A stretch of 64,000 nt of DNA from the NCBI GenBank assembly GCA_034336665.1, contig CM067569.1, positions 5,201,820 through 5,265,819 on the forward strand, given 5' to 3'. The translations under genes were made by a program, and so were the position numbers. Positions 11,995 to 24,300 of the stretch are shown in pieces. Under the pieces are notes generated by a model. The model saw only the letters and a program-made list of their open reading frames with translations. It was not told the DNA's origin and searched no databases. This DNA is from Luscinia megarhynchos. Lineage: Eukaryota; Chordata; Aves; Passeriformes; Turdidae. Position 1 is the stretch's first letter. The number at the start of each line of letters is the position of its first letter.

Positions 11995-14900
11995 GAGAGA
12001 ACTTTCCACCTTCTCATTGTTAAAGGCACTTAAGCACAAAAGAAACTAATTAAAAATGGAAAGGGTGGCACTTTTTATACCCTTCAGAAGTATTTTCATG
12101 AGCTGCACAGTGACTCATGTTTTACAGCACTGGGTAGCTCAATATATGTATTTTTAATGATTTGGAAAGGGCTCATAAAGCAGTGTCCCCATCTTGCAAT
12201 CGTTCATGACTGCATGTAAAAGGCAGCAGAATTCATTTTTCCAAGGGACTGCAAAAAGAAACTGGCTTAGAAATATCTGTAAAGTATCTGTATTGTTACC
12301 AGGGAAGTCAGAAACTTTTTATGATGATTCTAAACCAGGTATATCATTGTGTGAGATATGTTGGGTTTTTTAATATTCCTGCCACACAGACACCCACAAG
12401 AGCATTTAATTCACCCAGCACCAGATTTGTGTGCAGGTCTTGGTCACGAGCAAGGAGCTGAAGTTTAATGAGTTCATTAATCAGCTGTGGCAGCTGACCA
12501 GAAGCAATGAGAGCTGAGTCACCATCACAGGCTACAAAACTCCACCCACACAGGTAATGAGTCCCAAATATGAGAGGTTTAAACCCCAGTTCTTGGCTCT
12601 TTATGTGAGCGTGGGGTTCCTGCAGTTCCTCCCCAGGAGAGCCATCCCAGAGCAGCATTTCAGGGATGATGAGAGCAGTGCTCCCAAGCACAGATGGACA
12701 TCTCTGCAATCCTGGCACTGAGCCCGTGTGAGCATCTCTCAAGGCTGGGTACAACTCTTTTGTGCTGTTTATTCACCAGGCAGACAAATGGAGCCTCTCT
12801 GATCAATTATCAGCCATCCTGAGCTGTGGCAAAGGACATAAAAGTGTTTCCCCCACCTGGCTGCAACCTCCCTCAGGTGGCCGTGGATTCTTTGCCAAGC
12901 AGATGGGATAAAGGAGGAGCAAATTGCATCTCTCCTCAGGTGACAGGGAATGCAGGAGAAAATCCCTTCCATGGGTTCTCTGGATTTATTCCAGCCTGGA
13001 AACCTCAGATCCTGTGTCCCAGATGAGCACAAGCAAAAAGTTTAGTCCTAACAGTCTCCTCTCTTCCATAGTTTGTTCCAACTCCATCATTTTCCTCAAG
13101 GAGTTAAAGCATCCAGATTTTAAAACCATGTTATGGTTTAATCAAGAAAAAGTCATTAGACACTTCCAGACACTTTCAGAGGAATAGGAAAAATAATCTC
13201 CATGTCCCATTTTTGAAGGTGTTTAAGGGAAGTATTAATGCATGATTCATTGATATATTGGATCACAGTATGAAACAGCAAAATAATTATGTATCAGAAA
13301 GTGCTTCTGCTCAGATTAAATCCCTTTTCATGCAATGTTTACCAAGAAATGTTAAGACCTTTGGAAATACTTGTACTTTGTTTAGACATAGCAGATCATT
13401 AGCTCCTTTATTAGTCAACAGTGGGAAGAGGAGCTGTAAGAAATATCATGTTGTTACCTACAGAGAATGCAATGGAAAAACAAATCAAATTTGTTGAGAT
13501 TCTTTTCACACATTTTACCACCTATTTTGCATAACTTTATCTTCTTACCTTTTCTATTCCTCAGATGTTAAGATAATGAATAAAAATAATAATGTCCTCT
13601 CTAAGCACAGCAAGGTTCCACAGATCTTTTCTTCCTCCAAATCAGTTAAGACAAGACAGAAAGATTGTGTCACTGAAGGGCAGCCAGTGAAGGATTATTT
13701 ATTATTGCATTAAATCACAGGAAAGTTCATCTGTATCTGTATTTTACATCCTTATGTGAAAACAAGAAACACTTTGAGGCTCTTAAAATCCAGGTGAACC
13801 CATTCAGAGGCAGAGAAGGGGAATATATCCACTGTATAGCACAGAGCTAAAAAAAATAGGGAGTCATAAATCAACTAAACTCTTCCTACAGACACTGAGA
13901 AAACACCAGTTTCTGCAATTTTGGACAGGATCTTGCTATTCATGGAAAGAAAAGCCCAGATTTCTATGAAGAGTGACATTTTGTGCTCCACAGAAACCAT
14001 TAATCCAAACTGTAGTAAAGGAAAAAAAAATCACAGAAAAAAAAAAAAAAAATGAAAAAAAAGGGGGAGGGGGAATAAAAGAAAACTAAAAGTTGTCTGA
14101 GCAGTTTATCAGCTACATAAATGAACTGTGCATTGAGCAAAACCTCCCCCAGCCTGCCTGTACTCATCTGCCTTAAGACCTCTAAAGATCAGCTTAATAT
14201 TTTCCACCTCCTTTTCCCTTTGTGTCCCAGCTCCCTCCAGAATCTATCCAGATCTTGAGCATTATTTTGCCATAGATGGTTTTAGCTCTGTTTTCCATGG
14301 CTTTCTCTGCTATCCAAGTGTGATATTCTCAATCTACTGCTACAAAATGAGTTTTCTTTATTCCAGTGCATTGCCTGTCTCAGAGTGAAGAACTGCCTGA
14401 TTTCAGGGGTTTCTTTGCATTCTCTCCATCCTCTGGGTTTCATTTTCTCTGAAGTGCTGCCCCTGCCTCCATATCCTGAGATTTCCACACCATCTTTCAG
14501 AAATACAGTTTTAAATAAAGGATAGCTGGTAAGGAAGTGAAAAGTGAATATTTTATTATTCCTACCAAAAATGGGCTTGCCACTAAGTAAAAGTTCATTT
14601 GGCTTTAATCTTTCAATGCCTCGTTTTCTCCACCTCAAAGCAGGATGCAGGAAGAGCAATAACTTATGGCTCAGAAATAAATTAAGGTTAACATCAACCC
14701 ATACCACCACTGTGTGAAATACTGTGCCCAGGTCTTAAATACAGAATTTTTCTTTCACATATAATGTTAATACCCAGCTCTTATGTAGTGTTTTTCCACC
14801 AGTAGAGTTCAAAGTGACTTATAGAAAAGCAAATAACAACTGAGGCTAACTTGGTTAGTTTACTTAAAGGGAAGAAGTTGACATTAAAATGTAACAGTAT

Positions 14901-17900
14901 GATATAAATTGGAACTTTGCCACTGAATTTCCACAATTTCCAGGCTCCTAGAAGTTTTATCAGTGTGACCAGGATTTGCTGAAAGCTCCAGAAATCAGTT
15001 TTCTGTGGCTAGAAAGGGCACTACTAGCAGAAGAAACCATTTACAGGTGCACTTCTTGCAAACAATTTTGTGAATTTGCCTTTCCAGCCCTGAAATTTAT
15101 TCTCCCTCCACCCCAGGGGCAGCATGAGCCTGCTCATCTACCCCTGGCCTCCAGAGCAGGGGAGGGAAGGGGAATTCTCCTGCATCAGAATCCCACTGGG
15201 ATCTCTTCAACTCCTTTTCCCTGCTTATTCCCCCCCCTTTTCTTTTAACCCATAGTTGTAAATTGCCATCTTTTTCCTGTTCAAAATAAGAGAAAGAATA
15301 AAGCAATTATTCTTTTATTCTTGCTGTTGAACATTATTCTTCATTTCTATTGAGTATTCTGAGCTGAAGTCTGCAGTGAAGGCTCAATATAAAGCAAATT
15401 TTCATGCAGTGCCACAAAGGCTTCCTTGAAGGAGCAATTGTCATGCATAAATCAACATTGGACTCATATCCAAGGGACAGAGAAATTCAACTAAAATACT
15501 GTGTATCTTCTTTTCAAAATTGAAGATCAGATGTGTTTTTCCTGTGGTCTTTGCCTTATTGTCCCAACATTTTCTTTTGAAGTTTCTCTCTTCTCTACAT
15601 ATCTTTGGTATGGTTAAATTATTAAATTGCAAAACAATTTTCCCCCTCCCATGCATTTGCATCCCTCCTTCCACTTGTAAAATACTTTTTGCCCCTTCAA
15701 GTATCATATTTGAGGTGTTTGTGTCCAGCTGTTCCTGGAGTTACCAGATGAGATAAGAAAAAAGCTAAAGAAAATATCTTTTTGAAAAGCACAGAAACAC
15801 AGAGGGGAAATCAGACCCTTAACAATAATGTCTTAATAAAAAAATATGTATTTTGGCAGTAACCTCTGGAAATAGATTTTATCTCCTATTTTTGTGCAGC
15901 TTAAACACATCTAACTATTAATTAATAACTGCTCACTGAGTAGCCTCAGTGTCATTTTTTCTGTATATCTGCAGAAAATACCAAACTTGTTATTGAGTCC
16001 ATGCACATCCTGAAGTATTTGAGATCATGATTACCCAATTTTTCCCCTATTTGCTTTTAGTTTTTTGAAAAGGGAATATTTTTAGGCTAATCAGTATCTG
16101 TTAAATCAAAGGAGCAATTCCCTCTCTCATCAGCTCATGCAAGCCCTCCCTTTCAGCAGTAAACTGTGCTTATCAGAACCACCTATATTTAATATAAGTT
16201 CAGGAATATTTGTCATTTGAGGACAGAATGTGCCAAGAAACTTTTTCTTAATGCATGCCTCATCTAGCAACAAGAGAGCAGAACAACCTCAAATCAAAAT
16301 ACATTCATTTCTTTTACTTTCTAGTTTTTCATCTAGAAACTTTTGCAATGAAAGAAGCTGCTGCTGTAGTGTGTTTAAATAATACCTGAAATTCAGAGAT
16401 ACAGAGATTTTATGGATGGAGTGATATATTTTTCAGATACACAAGAAAAGGTACAGCCCTACAACTAGGAAAAAATGGAAAAAAAATTGTTTGGAAGCTG
16501 ATCTTTGAGAGCTTTGGGCACAGTTAAATTCCAGAAATGATGGAAAGGGTCAGAGAACTGGGTTCTTGAGGGGCTGTCGACCCCAACTAACTGAGGAATC
16601 AAATAGAGCTGTGTGACAGAGTGAATTACAGATCTGCATCTCTTGGTTCCTCCTCTCCACACTTGGACATGTAAAGGTTTGTGCCAAAAACCCACAGAAA
16701 CTGAACTGCTTTTGCTCCTCATGCTGTCTTGCAGCTGCTCAGTCTTAAAAGGCTCCCTGTAAACTATTATGATATTCATACACAAATAAGTTATTCCAAG
16801 TTTCAGTATTAGAGTGTCAATTTTTCACCCACAGCTCCTCATGGTGCCACTAAATTGGTGGCAGCTCTGGCTGGAGAGATCATGAGATGAGCAGCAGTGT
16901 GAGTCCTGTGATAAATCTCCAGGTTTTGTGCTGAGCTGGTGGAATTCATACAACAAATTTCAAGTGATGGATGTAAATGATCCAAGGCATCCCAGCCTGG
17001 GGTAATTGCCTGTGAATTTGCTGAGTGCTCCTGCCTGGGAGGTTTCCCAGAGCACAGGGCAGCTGCAGCCCCAGCTGGGTCTGCTCACTCTTCTGTACCC
17101 AAATTTCTGTCTTCACCTGATCAAATTAGTAAATTATTAACAAAAATCACCCTCCCAATCTAAATCAATGAAAGCCTTTCTTGTATTTGGTGTTCATCAC
17201 CATAAACATTTTAAAGAACTTTCTCATTCCCTGGTTAGCTTTGTACTCCACACACTGATTCTAATACTACCTTTTTAATATTTGGTTTTAAATTAATTTA
17301 TTAAAATTCTTTAATACTGGGGGCTTCTTTCTTAGTCTGCTTCAAGACCAAGATAATGGCAGCATAAGCAGAATCAAAATCTGAATGCTTTCTATTTTCC
17401 CTTTCATTAGCCTCCTATGATGCAAAACTGCTGCTAAGCCACTTTGTGTGATTTGCTGGTGGGACAGAAATGAATCCTTCTCCAAAGAGATTATTTCCAT
17501 GCTGCCAGAAGTGTTTGCTGCAGGAATTTCTCCCTGGCAGAAGGACCCTTCTGCCCCAGAAGCATCAGAGCCCCTGCAGCTTGGAGAAACCAGAATGATG
17601 CTCCCATTTCTGGGCTTACTGAAGGGTTTGAGAAAACTCACAAGATCTTGTTTCATTTCAGGTGTGCTGAAATGCTATTTATGCTATTCAGCTATTTATA
17701 GTGCTATTTATGCCACCAAGCTTACCTTGGTAAGTTATCTTTTGTCCCTCTCATGTGTTTTCAATTTTTAATCAAATTACCTGACACGAAGCTACAGCTT
17801 ATTTTGACAGAGCTTATTTTGATAGGTTGTTCAGTTTTCAACACAAATCCCAAATCCACCCAGCTACTCTGAGCCAGTCCAAATTTCCCATCAGCTTCAG

Positions 17901-20900
17901 GAGTTCCAGGATTTGGCTGAAGTGCATCACTTCCTTCAAAAGTAAAATATCTGTGTGCAGGGTTTTGAGCTACCTCAGTCAGATCTTTATTGGAAAAGGG
18001 GTTAAAATTTGGAAGCTCTGTAGGACACAAGGTATCAGGATAAAACCCTTGGAGACAAACTCTAGAAGCTGTTTAAAACAGTTTACACCCAATAACTGTA
18101 ATTCCCATCACACAACTGATGACATGAGTGACATAAATGTTCCCTAGGTAGTGGATTTCAGAAAAGAAATTGCTGCATTTAACTATACAAGAACTACACC
18201 TCTCCTAGATAATGATGAGAAAACAGAACAGTTTCAAGTTTCTGTATATACAAGACAGCAAAAGAATGAAAATCAAGATCTGAAATAAACAAGTTACTAC
18301 AGGAGACTAAAACCTGGAGAAGGTTTTTTTAATAGCAAATTTCAAACAAACTATTAGAAATTATTGCTAATTCAAGCATGTCTCAGATTGAAAAACTTTA
18401 CAGACAAAAAATACAGACTTTGTTCTGTTAGCATGATGGACAAAGTTAAATATTTAATGCAGGCCTTTTACAGACTGTAAGAAATTAGAGATGAAAGACT
18501 ATTAATTAAGTTCAAATTTGCAATAGCTTGAAAATTGAAGGTTCATCTATTTGTTTTGTACTGGAGCCCCTATTTGCAAGCCCAAAAGAGCTGAGGAGGA
18601 TTTAAGTCTCTGTTTGAATACAAATGTGTTATTAGAAGCCAAATTATCCATTTAGGACTTGTAGGCAGAGGGTTCCAGGGGCCTAAATGATGCACTCACC
18701 AGAGCTGCAGGTGAATTTTAAAGCTGCCTTGTGAAACTGGCTTTCAGCACTTTGTCAGGCCCCTTTTCTGATTTTGAATAGGTTCCTGTAGATTATTAAA
18801 GATGTCTGTGTTTATTGGATATTCTTTGACTTGTTGGGCAAATCACCACAGCTCACTTGACACCACTTCTATAGCCTGTGTTATGATGGTTTAGGGCTCT
18901 CCCTAAAACCATTTTCTCCAAGCAACACTTCCCTGATTTTATGATAATATTCCTTAAGAATAACATCTCCTTACCCAGTGTATTTATAAGAGTATCAAGA
19001 TCTTTATAATGAGCATTATTGGCAAGGGGAAAAGATTTCTCCTAATTAAGCCATAAAGCCAAGCTAATAAAACCAATCATCCTGTGCACTTATGTAAAAT
19101 TTTAATTTCATGTTCATCAGTGTTTAGTTTCCTTATAAAATCCCCAGTGAGCTAATAACCTTTTGTGTGCTCCTTCTTCTGGAAAAGAAAGAAACATCCA
19201 TCCTTCTTGGGGTTACTTTTAAATCCTCACAATGAAAGCCCACATTTTTCACAAGGGCTATTGTTTTATTGGGCTGCTCAGTGGCAACTCCTTTTATTGA
19301 GCCCTCCTGGCTCTGAAAACATCAGCAAAAGTTGTTTTAAAGGAACCTGCCAAGTGCTGAAGGACCAGACCTTCTGCCCCTGAACCCACCACTCTCCCCA
19401 GAGAGGTTTTTTCTCTCACTTCCTTGGCTGTGCCAGCACCTAGAGACAAAATTGTGCATTTTATTCTCAACTGTGCATTTTATTCGAGCTCAAAACAGCC
19501 TCAGGGCTTAAGCTGGTTGCAGTCAGCAGTCCAGGTCACTTCTCCTCTAAAAAAGACAACACAAACTGTGGAGGGGGCTTGGTAAAAGGACAAACCCTCC
19601 AGTGCTTGTGGGCCTTAAGATTGCCCCCTCCAAGTTCCCTAATTGTGAACAGAATAAACCCCATGCATTTGCTTTCTCAGCCAGCATTTTATATTTTAGT
19701 GAGCTAAAACCACACAGGCAGTGTGGGATGCACAGCAATGGGAATTTGTAAGAATTTGGAATTTACCCTGCCAGAATGGAGAGGGGCTGTCAGCTCAGTG
19801 TGTGCAGTTCTTCTGTTTGAGTTGATGCTTCAGCAAGCACAGTCAATAACACATTTTTAGAGGGCTTGTAGATAATTAGATTAATGGGTTGACTCTCCTC
19901 AAACACACCATTTGCAGTAAGCCTTTCTGCTCATCTCTTTATTGACTGGCACAGTAATAATATCTGTTGAACTTCACTCAATCATCAAGTAATACAAACA
20001 CATTTTTGCCCTTGGAGGCAGTCAGAAAGGCCAGGCACACCATCACTGCAGTACATATATTTTCTGAGACAATTAGCAACTCAAGGTGGTGTTAATCAGG
20101 AGGAAATAGGGGCTAACTAATTATTAAATTCTCTCTTGCTACAATAGAATTCCCAGAAGTAAGATGACTATGTTGGAATTGTTTTTAACTCTTTGTCTCT
20201 ATTGTAATGAGATGCCAGTCAATCCTCAGGGTAAAAATCCTGCTCCTTCTGAAGAACCAGACAAGCAACACAGAAATGGCAATTGATTTTTTCAGAGCAT
20301 CTTCATCACCTCATCCCAACCCCTCAACTGGAATTCAGGGTTTTAGCATAGAAAAGTCTCTCAGTGTCCTTTGGTGGTTCTCAATTAACAGCTAGGAAAA
20401 GCAAATCTCATTAACAAAAACACTGTGAGTAGAAAACTGTAGGATGGTAGTTAAAGCCTTGGAAGAATGGAAGAAGAGGATGCAAATAGCTCCATCTAAA
20501 TTGAACCAAAGAAGCACTGATGTCACCAAAGTGAATGGAAAAAATGGGAAAAAAAAATCTTACAACATTGGCTGAGCAAGTCCTTTCTGGGACCTTACTG
20601 TGGTGAGAAACAAAAAAAGCCACACAGAAACAACTGGCACAGGACACTTCAAAGTGTGCTCCTAAATGGGCAGCAGGAAAACTTCTCCAAACTCCTCTGG
20701 TGCCCACACGAAGCTCCTGACACACCCACAGGTGTCAGGTGAGGTCACCTGCAGTCCCCAAGGTGGCCACAGAAGATGCTAAATTGGGTTTTTTCAGCAA
20801 GATCTGAGAGACACAAACTTCAGGAAGCAGGGACAGCTGCAGAGCAGGTGTCACAGCCAGAGCAGAGGGAGTTTATCTCCTGACTGCAGTGCTGCTGACA

Positions 20901-21354
20901 CAGAACAGTCCAGCCAGGGATATTGGTGAGGATTTGCAGGCACCAGCTCCCTGCACTTCACACATGCTGGGTTTTATGGAGGCTGTTTGGTGTGTTTTGC
21001 CTGAAGAAGAAGAGAAAGTGGAACTGCACCTCCTGAAAGGATTGAGCCCTGAGCCAGGTGGAGGATGGTTGGCATGTCCTGCAGGGATTCCTGCTGGCAA
21101 ACAGCAATCAGGGACAACAAGCACTCTGCTTTGATAAATGCCTGCTCATTAATACTGGTCAGCTTAAGAGACACCCAAAATTTAGGATGTCTTCATTGCC
21201 ACAGAGATGATGGGATGAGGACACATCCCACGTAGAAAATGTAATTTCTTACCCTGTAAAACACAGCTGACCTGTATTTCTGCTAAACAAACCTTCCCTC
21301 AGGCTTCCCAGCTACAGTTTAAGCTGGTTTTTAATTATTATTCATTACTTACCC

Positions 21355-21369
21355 AGATAAGACTTATCT
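21355..21369. promoter_or_regulatory. palindromic paired GATA site (candidate)
   Basis: AGATAAG-A-CTTATCT: a perfect 7-bp inverted repeat around a single base. Each arm is a full WGATAR consensus for GATA-family zinc-finger factors. It sits in AT-rich, non-repetitive sequence with homeodomain-like TAATTA words about 20 bp to the left. A regulatory function is inference only; single GATA words are common by chance. Confidence 0.3.
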
Positions 21370-24300
21370 TGCTAGCAGCAATAATGCTGTGTAGGGTATT
21401 ACCTGTGCAAGGCTGAAGGTGTAAACCTGAATCTATCCACGTCCAAAACTGCCAGCCCTCGTGTTCTATTTATGGGGAGGTTTTGCCTAATTCACCAACA
21501 ACCCCAGGCATAAATACCACTGGGAGTGTAAGTAGGAGTATAAATACATGGCAGAATTTGCAAGGCTTTAGGCATCTGCTGTGTGTGCATTAGAAGCTGC
21601 TCTAAAAGGCAAAGGAAAAGCTCCTGCACAAACATCCATCCCTATGAGCCCAGGGAAATGCTGATAACCACTGTCCCTGTGGGAGCTGCTGAGTAACAAC
21701 CCCAGCAGGGCCTCAGGATGCATCCTGACCAAAAAAAGGCTCAATATCCTGGTTTGGGGGTTTTAAGATTTTATAGGTTTTGCTTAGTTAGAAAATTGTG
21801 GTAAGAAGCATAATGATGCCTATTGCTGTCATATTTTTATTAGTATCAAGCCTAAATTAATAGAAATTTAGTAATTTTACTCAGTTTTGGAGATGGGCTC
21901 ACTGATGTTATGGAAAAAAGTTATTTAGAATGTTAATTCTTCAGTGCATTGTGTAGATCTCGCTTGGCAGCTCATGGAACCAGAGCCAAAAGCCACTTAA
22001 TTTCTTTTTTCTTATTAAATTACTACATGAGATACATACCTGCTTTCTCATGTACATTACCAGGTTAATATTGTTGAATTATAGTGTAAAAGACCTACAA
22101 GAAAACCACCCTCTCCTAGTAGATAAAAATAAGCAGGAAAAAATACAATAACAATTATTCCTGGTTGCTTTTGTACTCGATATTTAGAAAATTAAACATG
22201 TATTTCTCAGTCATAAAAAAACCTGTGGGGTGAGAAATCCAGTGTCCAAATCCTAAAGCCAGAGGTTGTCTCCTAGTTGACAGTTTAATCATCAACCTAT
22301 CCAGAGTAATGGATTTTTGACATGAAAAAATATGATAATTATGCTCTAGCCTGATTTCCCATCAGCTTGAGATTTAATCAGAGCATATATTTTATAAAGA
22401 CACACAGACCTGATGTCTTCAAATAGTGATGGTATTACTTACAATAATAATAATTAACAATGAGGAAATATTAGGAATATATCTTCACCTTATTTCCAGT
22501 TCAATTATTTGGGTCAGAATTTCTACCAGGAGTTCTTGGTCCAAGTTTGATTTTTACTTTAGACATGGTTCAGCTTTGGTGTAATAACAGATTGTAGGAC
22601 CTTCAGCCAGGTCGTGCATATTAAAGGATTAAATATTCAGGGTTAAATAATCAGGGTTAAATATTAACCCCAAACATGTTTTTAAAAATTTTAATTATTT
22701 TTTTTTTAAACCTGTGGCCAGGTAAGTCTCTCTCTCCCAGCACTGAGGGAGGTGTCAGTGTGTGGTGTGCCAAACATGTGCTATCTCTGGCAGGAAAGAT
22801 CTGTGAAAGATTTTCCTGCCAGCAATAACTGAGCTGAGATCTGCTCAAGCTGCCCTGGAATGCAAGAGCTGCCCTATTACAGTGATTGCTCTGCCACTGG
22901 TCATTAAATTTCATCTGTAAATATTAATGTTGGCGACTTAGCCAACTTTCCAAGTAATGGATGCATGTTCTTTCTTGGGTGTTTCCAGACTTACCACTCT
23001 GGGGACTTAATTTTCAGGATATAATTTATACTGGATAATTCAGGACAAATTAATGTAGAGGAAATAAAAGCTGATTGTACATTAACTGTTGGTAAAAAGT
23101 CCAGAGGTACAGAAGCACCCTTTAGGAAGCCAAAATTTACAGCTCTGCCAAAACCCATCTGGTGCTTCTGCTGTCAGGAGGCAGAGTCCTCTGGAGCACA
23201 GGATGTCCAGGCACTGCTGCTCCTCAGAGTCTTCACTTTTGCAAACCCTTCCATCTCCAGAAACACAGGAATTATCTATTTTCATAGCACCATTCAGGCT
23301 TTCTCTGATTAGAACTTACATGAGCAGTCTACAAAACGTGCTGCCATGAAAATGTCAGTCTTTGAGCAATTAGTTTTGTTTTTATGAAGTAATATTCCTT
23401 TTAACACACTCTGTTCTGATGGGCATGTGAGAAATACTGATGTCACCTGCAAGGGTGGACCATAGAAATAGAACATGCTTGGTTCTATGAAATTTAATGT
23501 ACAAGAAAGAAAAAAAAATAAATTAGAGATGCTTCTTTTCTAGTGCAGAGGTACTTGGACAGGTGATTCCATTCTGCACTGCCTTGGCTCCTGGTGTTTT
23601 ATTTTCTCTTCATTTCAGTCTTTGCCAGGTATTTTACAGGTTCAGGGTCAGACTTCTTGCTGCAGTCACATTGTATAACACTATTGCACTTTACACATTG
23701 CTCTGATTTTAATTTTGGCCAACAGCTAGAGAGAAAAAAGCAGCCACAGCTTAACCACATCCTAAATGGCCTGGAGCTGGGAGCCAGGGAGTCATTACAG
23801 GACATCCATCCAGCCAGGGAGAGACAGATTCATTTGCAAATGAGCAACCCAAATTCAGTCTGCATGGTCTGAGGGATGGAAAAAGTTTGCAGGATAATTT
23901 ATTAGTGTCACTGTCTGCAGCTTTCCAGATGTTCTTGTCCTGGAGCATACACAGAGGAGAAGTTCCCAAATACATCAATAAAATAGTTTAGAGATGTTTT
24001 TCTGCTAGGAGGCATGAAGCTGGAAAAATTAAAGGTGTTCTTCCAGAAGTGATTTAAATTAATGAATGACTTCAGATCAAGGCCAGAGGGAGGGGAAAAT
24101 GTCAGCACAGTCCTTCCTGCTTGTATTGAGGTAGAGTAGGTCTCTGACCTCTGCTGCATGCAGGGAAATAAGAGAGGCTTTTCCTTGGGATGGGGATACT
24201 GCCCTGAATGCCCAGAGAATATCCCAGGAATTGTTCTGTAATGCTCAGTGCAAATAAATTCTCTCAAGCTGATGATATTCATGCAAACATTGTGTGAAAT

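Larger units (their letters stand above)
9562..21354. other. intergenic sequence, no gene seen
   Basis: No exon, gene or clear transposon recognised. Holds poly(A) runs of 23 at 11216-11238 and 18 at 11977-11994, an A-then-G tract near 14035-14075, a run of eight C near 15230, and a 14-bp direct repeat (TGTGCATTTTATTC) at 19453 and 19472. A 136-codon minus-strand frame at 12344-12754 is the longest open frame here; it resembles no family I know. Confidence 0.5.

Noticed and set aside
16465..16785. 106-codon minus-strand open frame
   Set aside because: Considered as a retroelement remnant, but I could not match it to reverse transcriptase, gag or any known domain.
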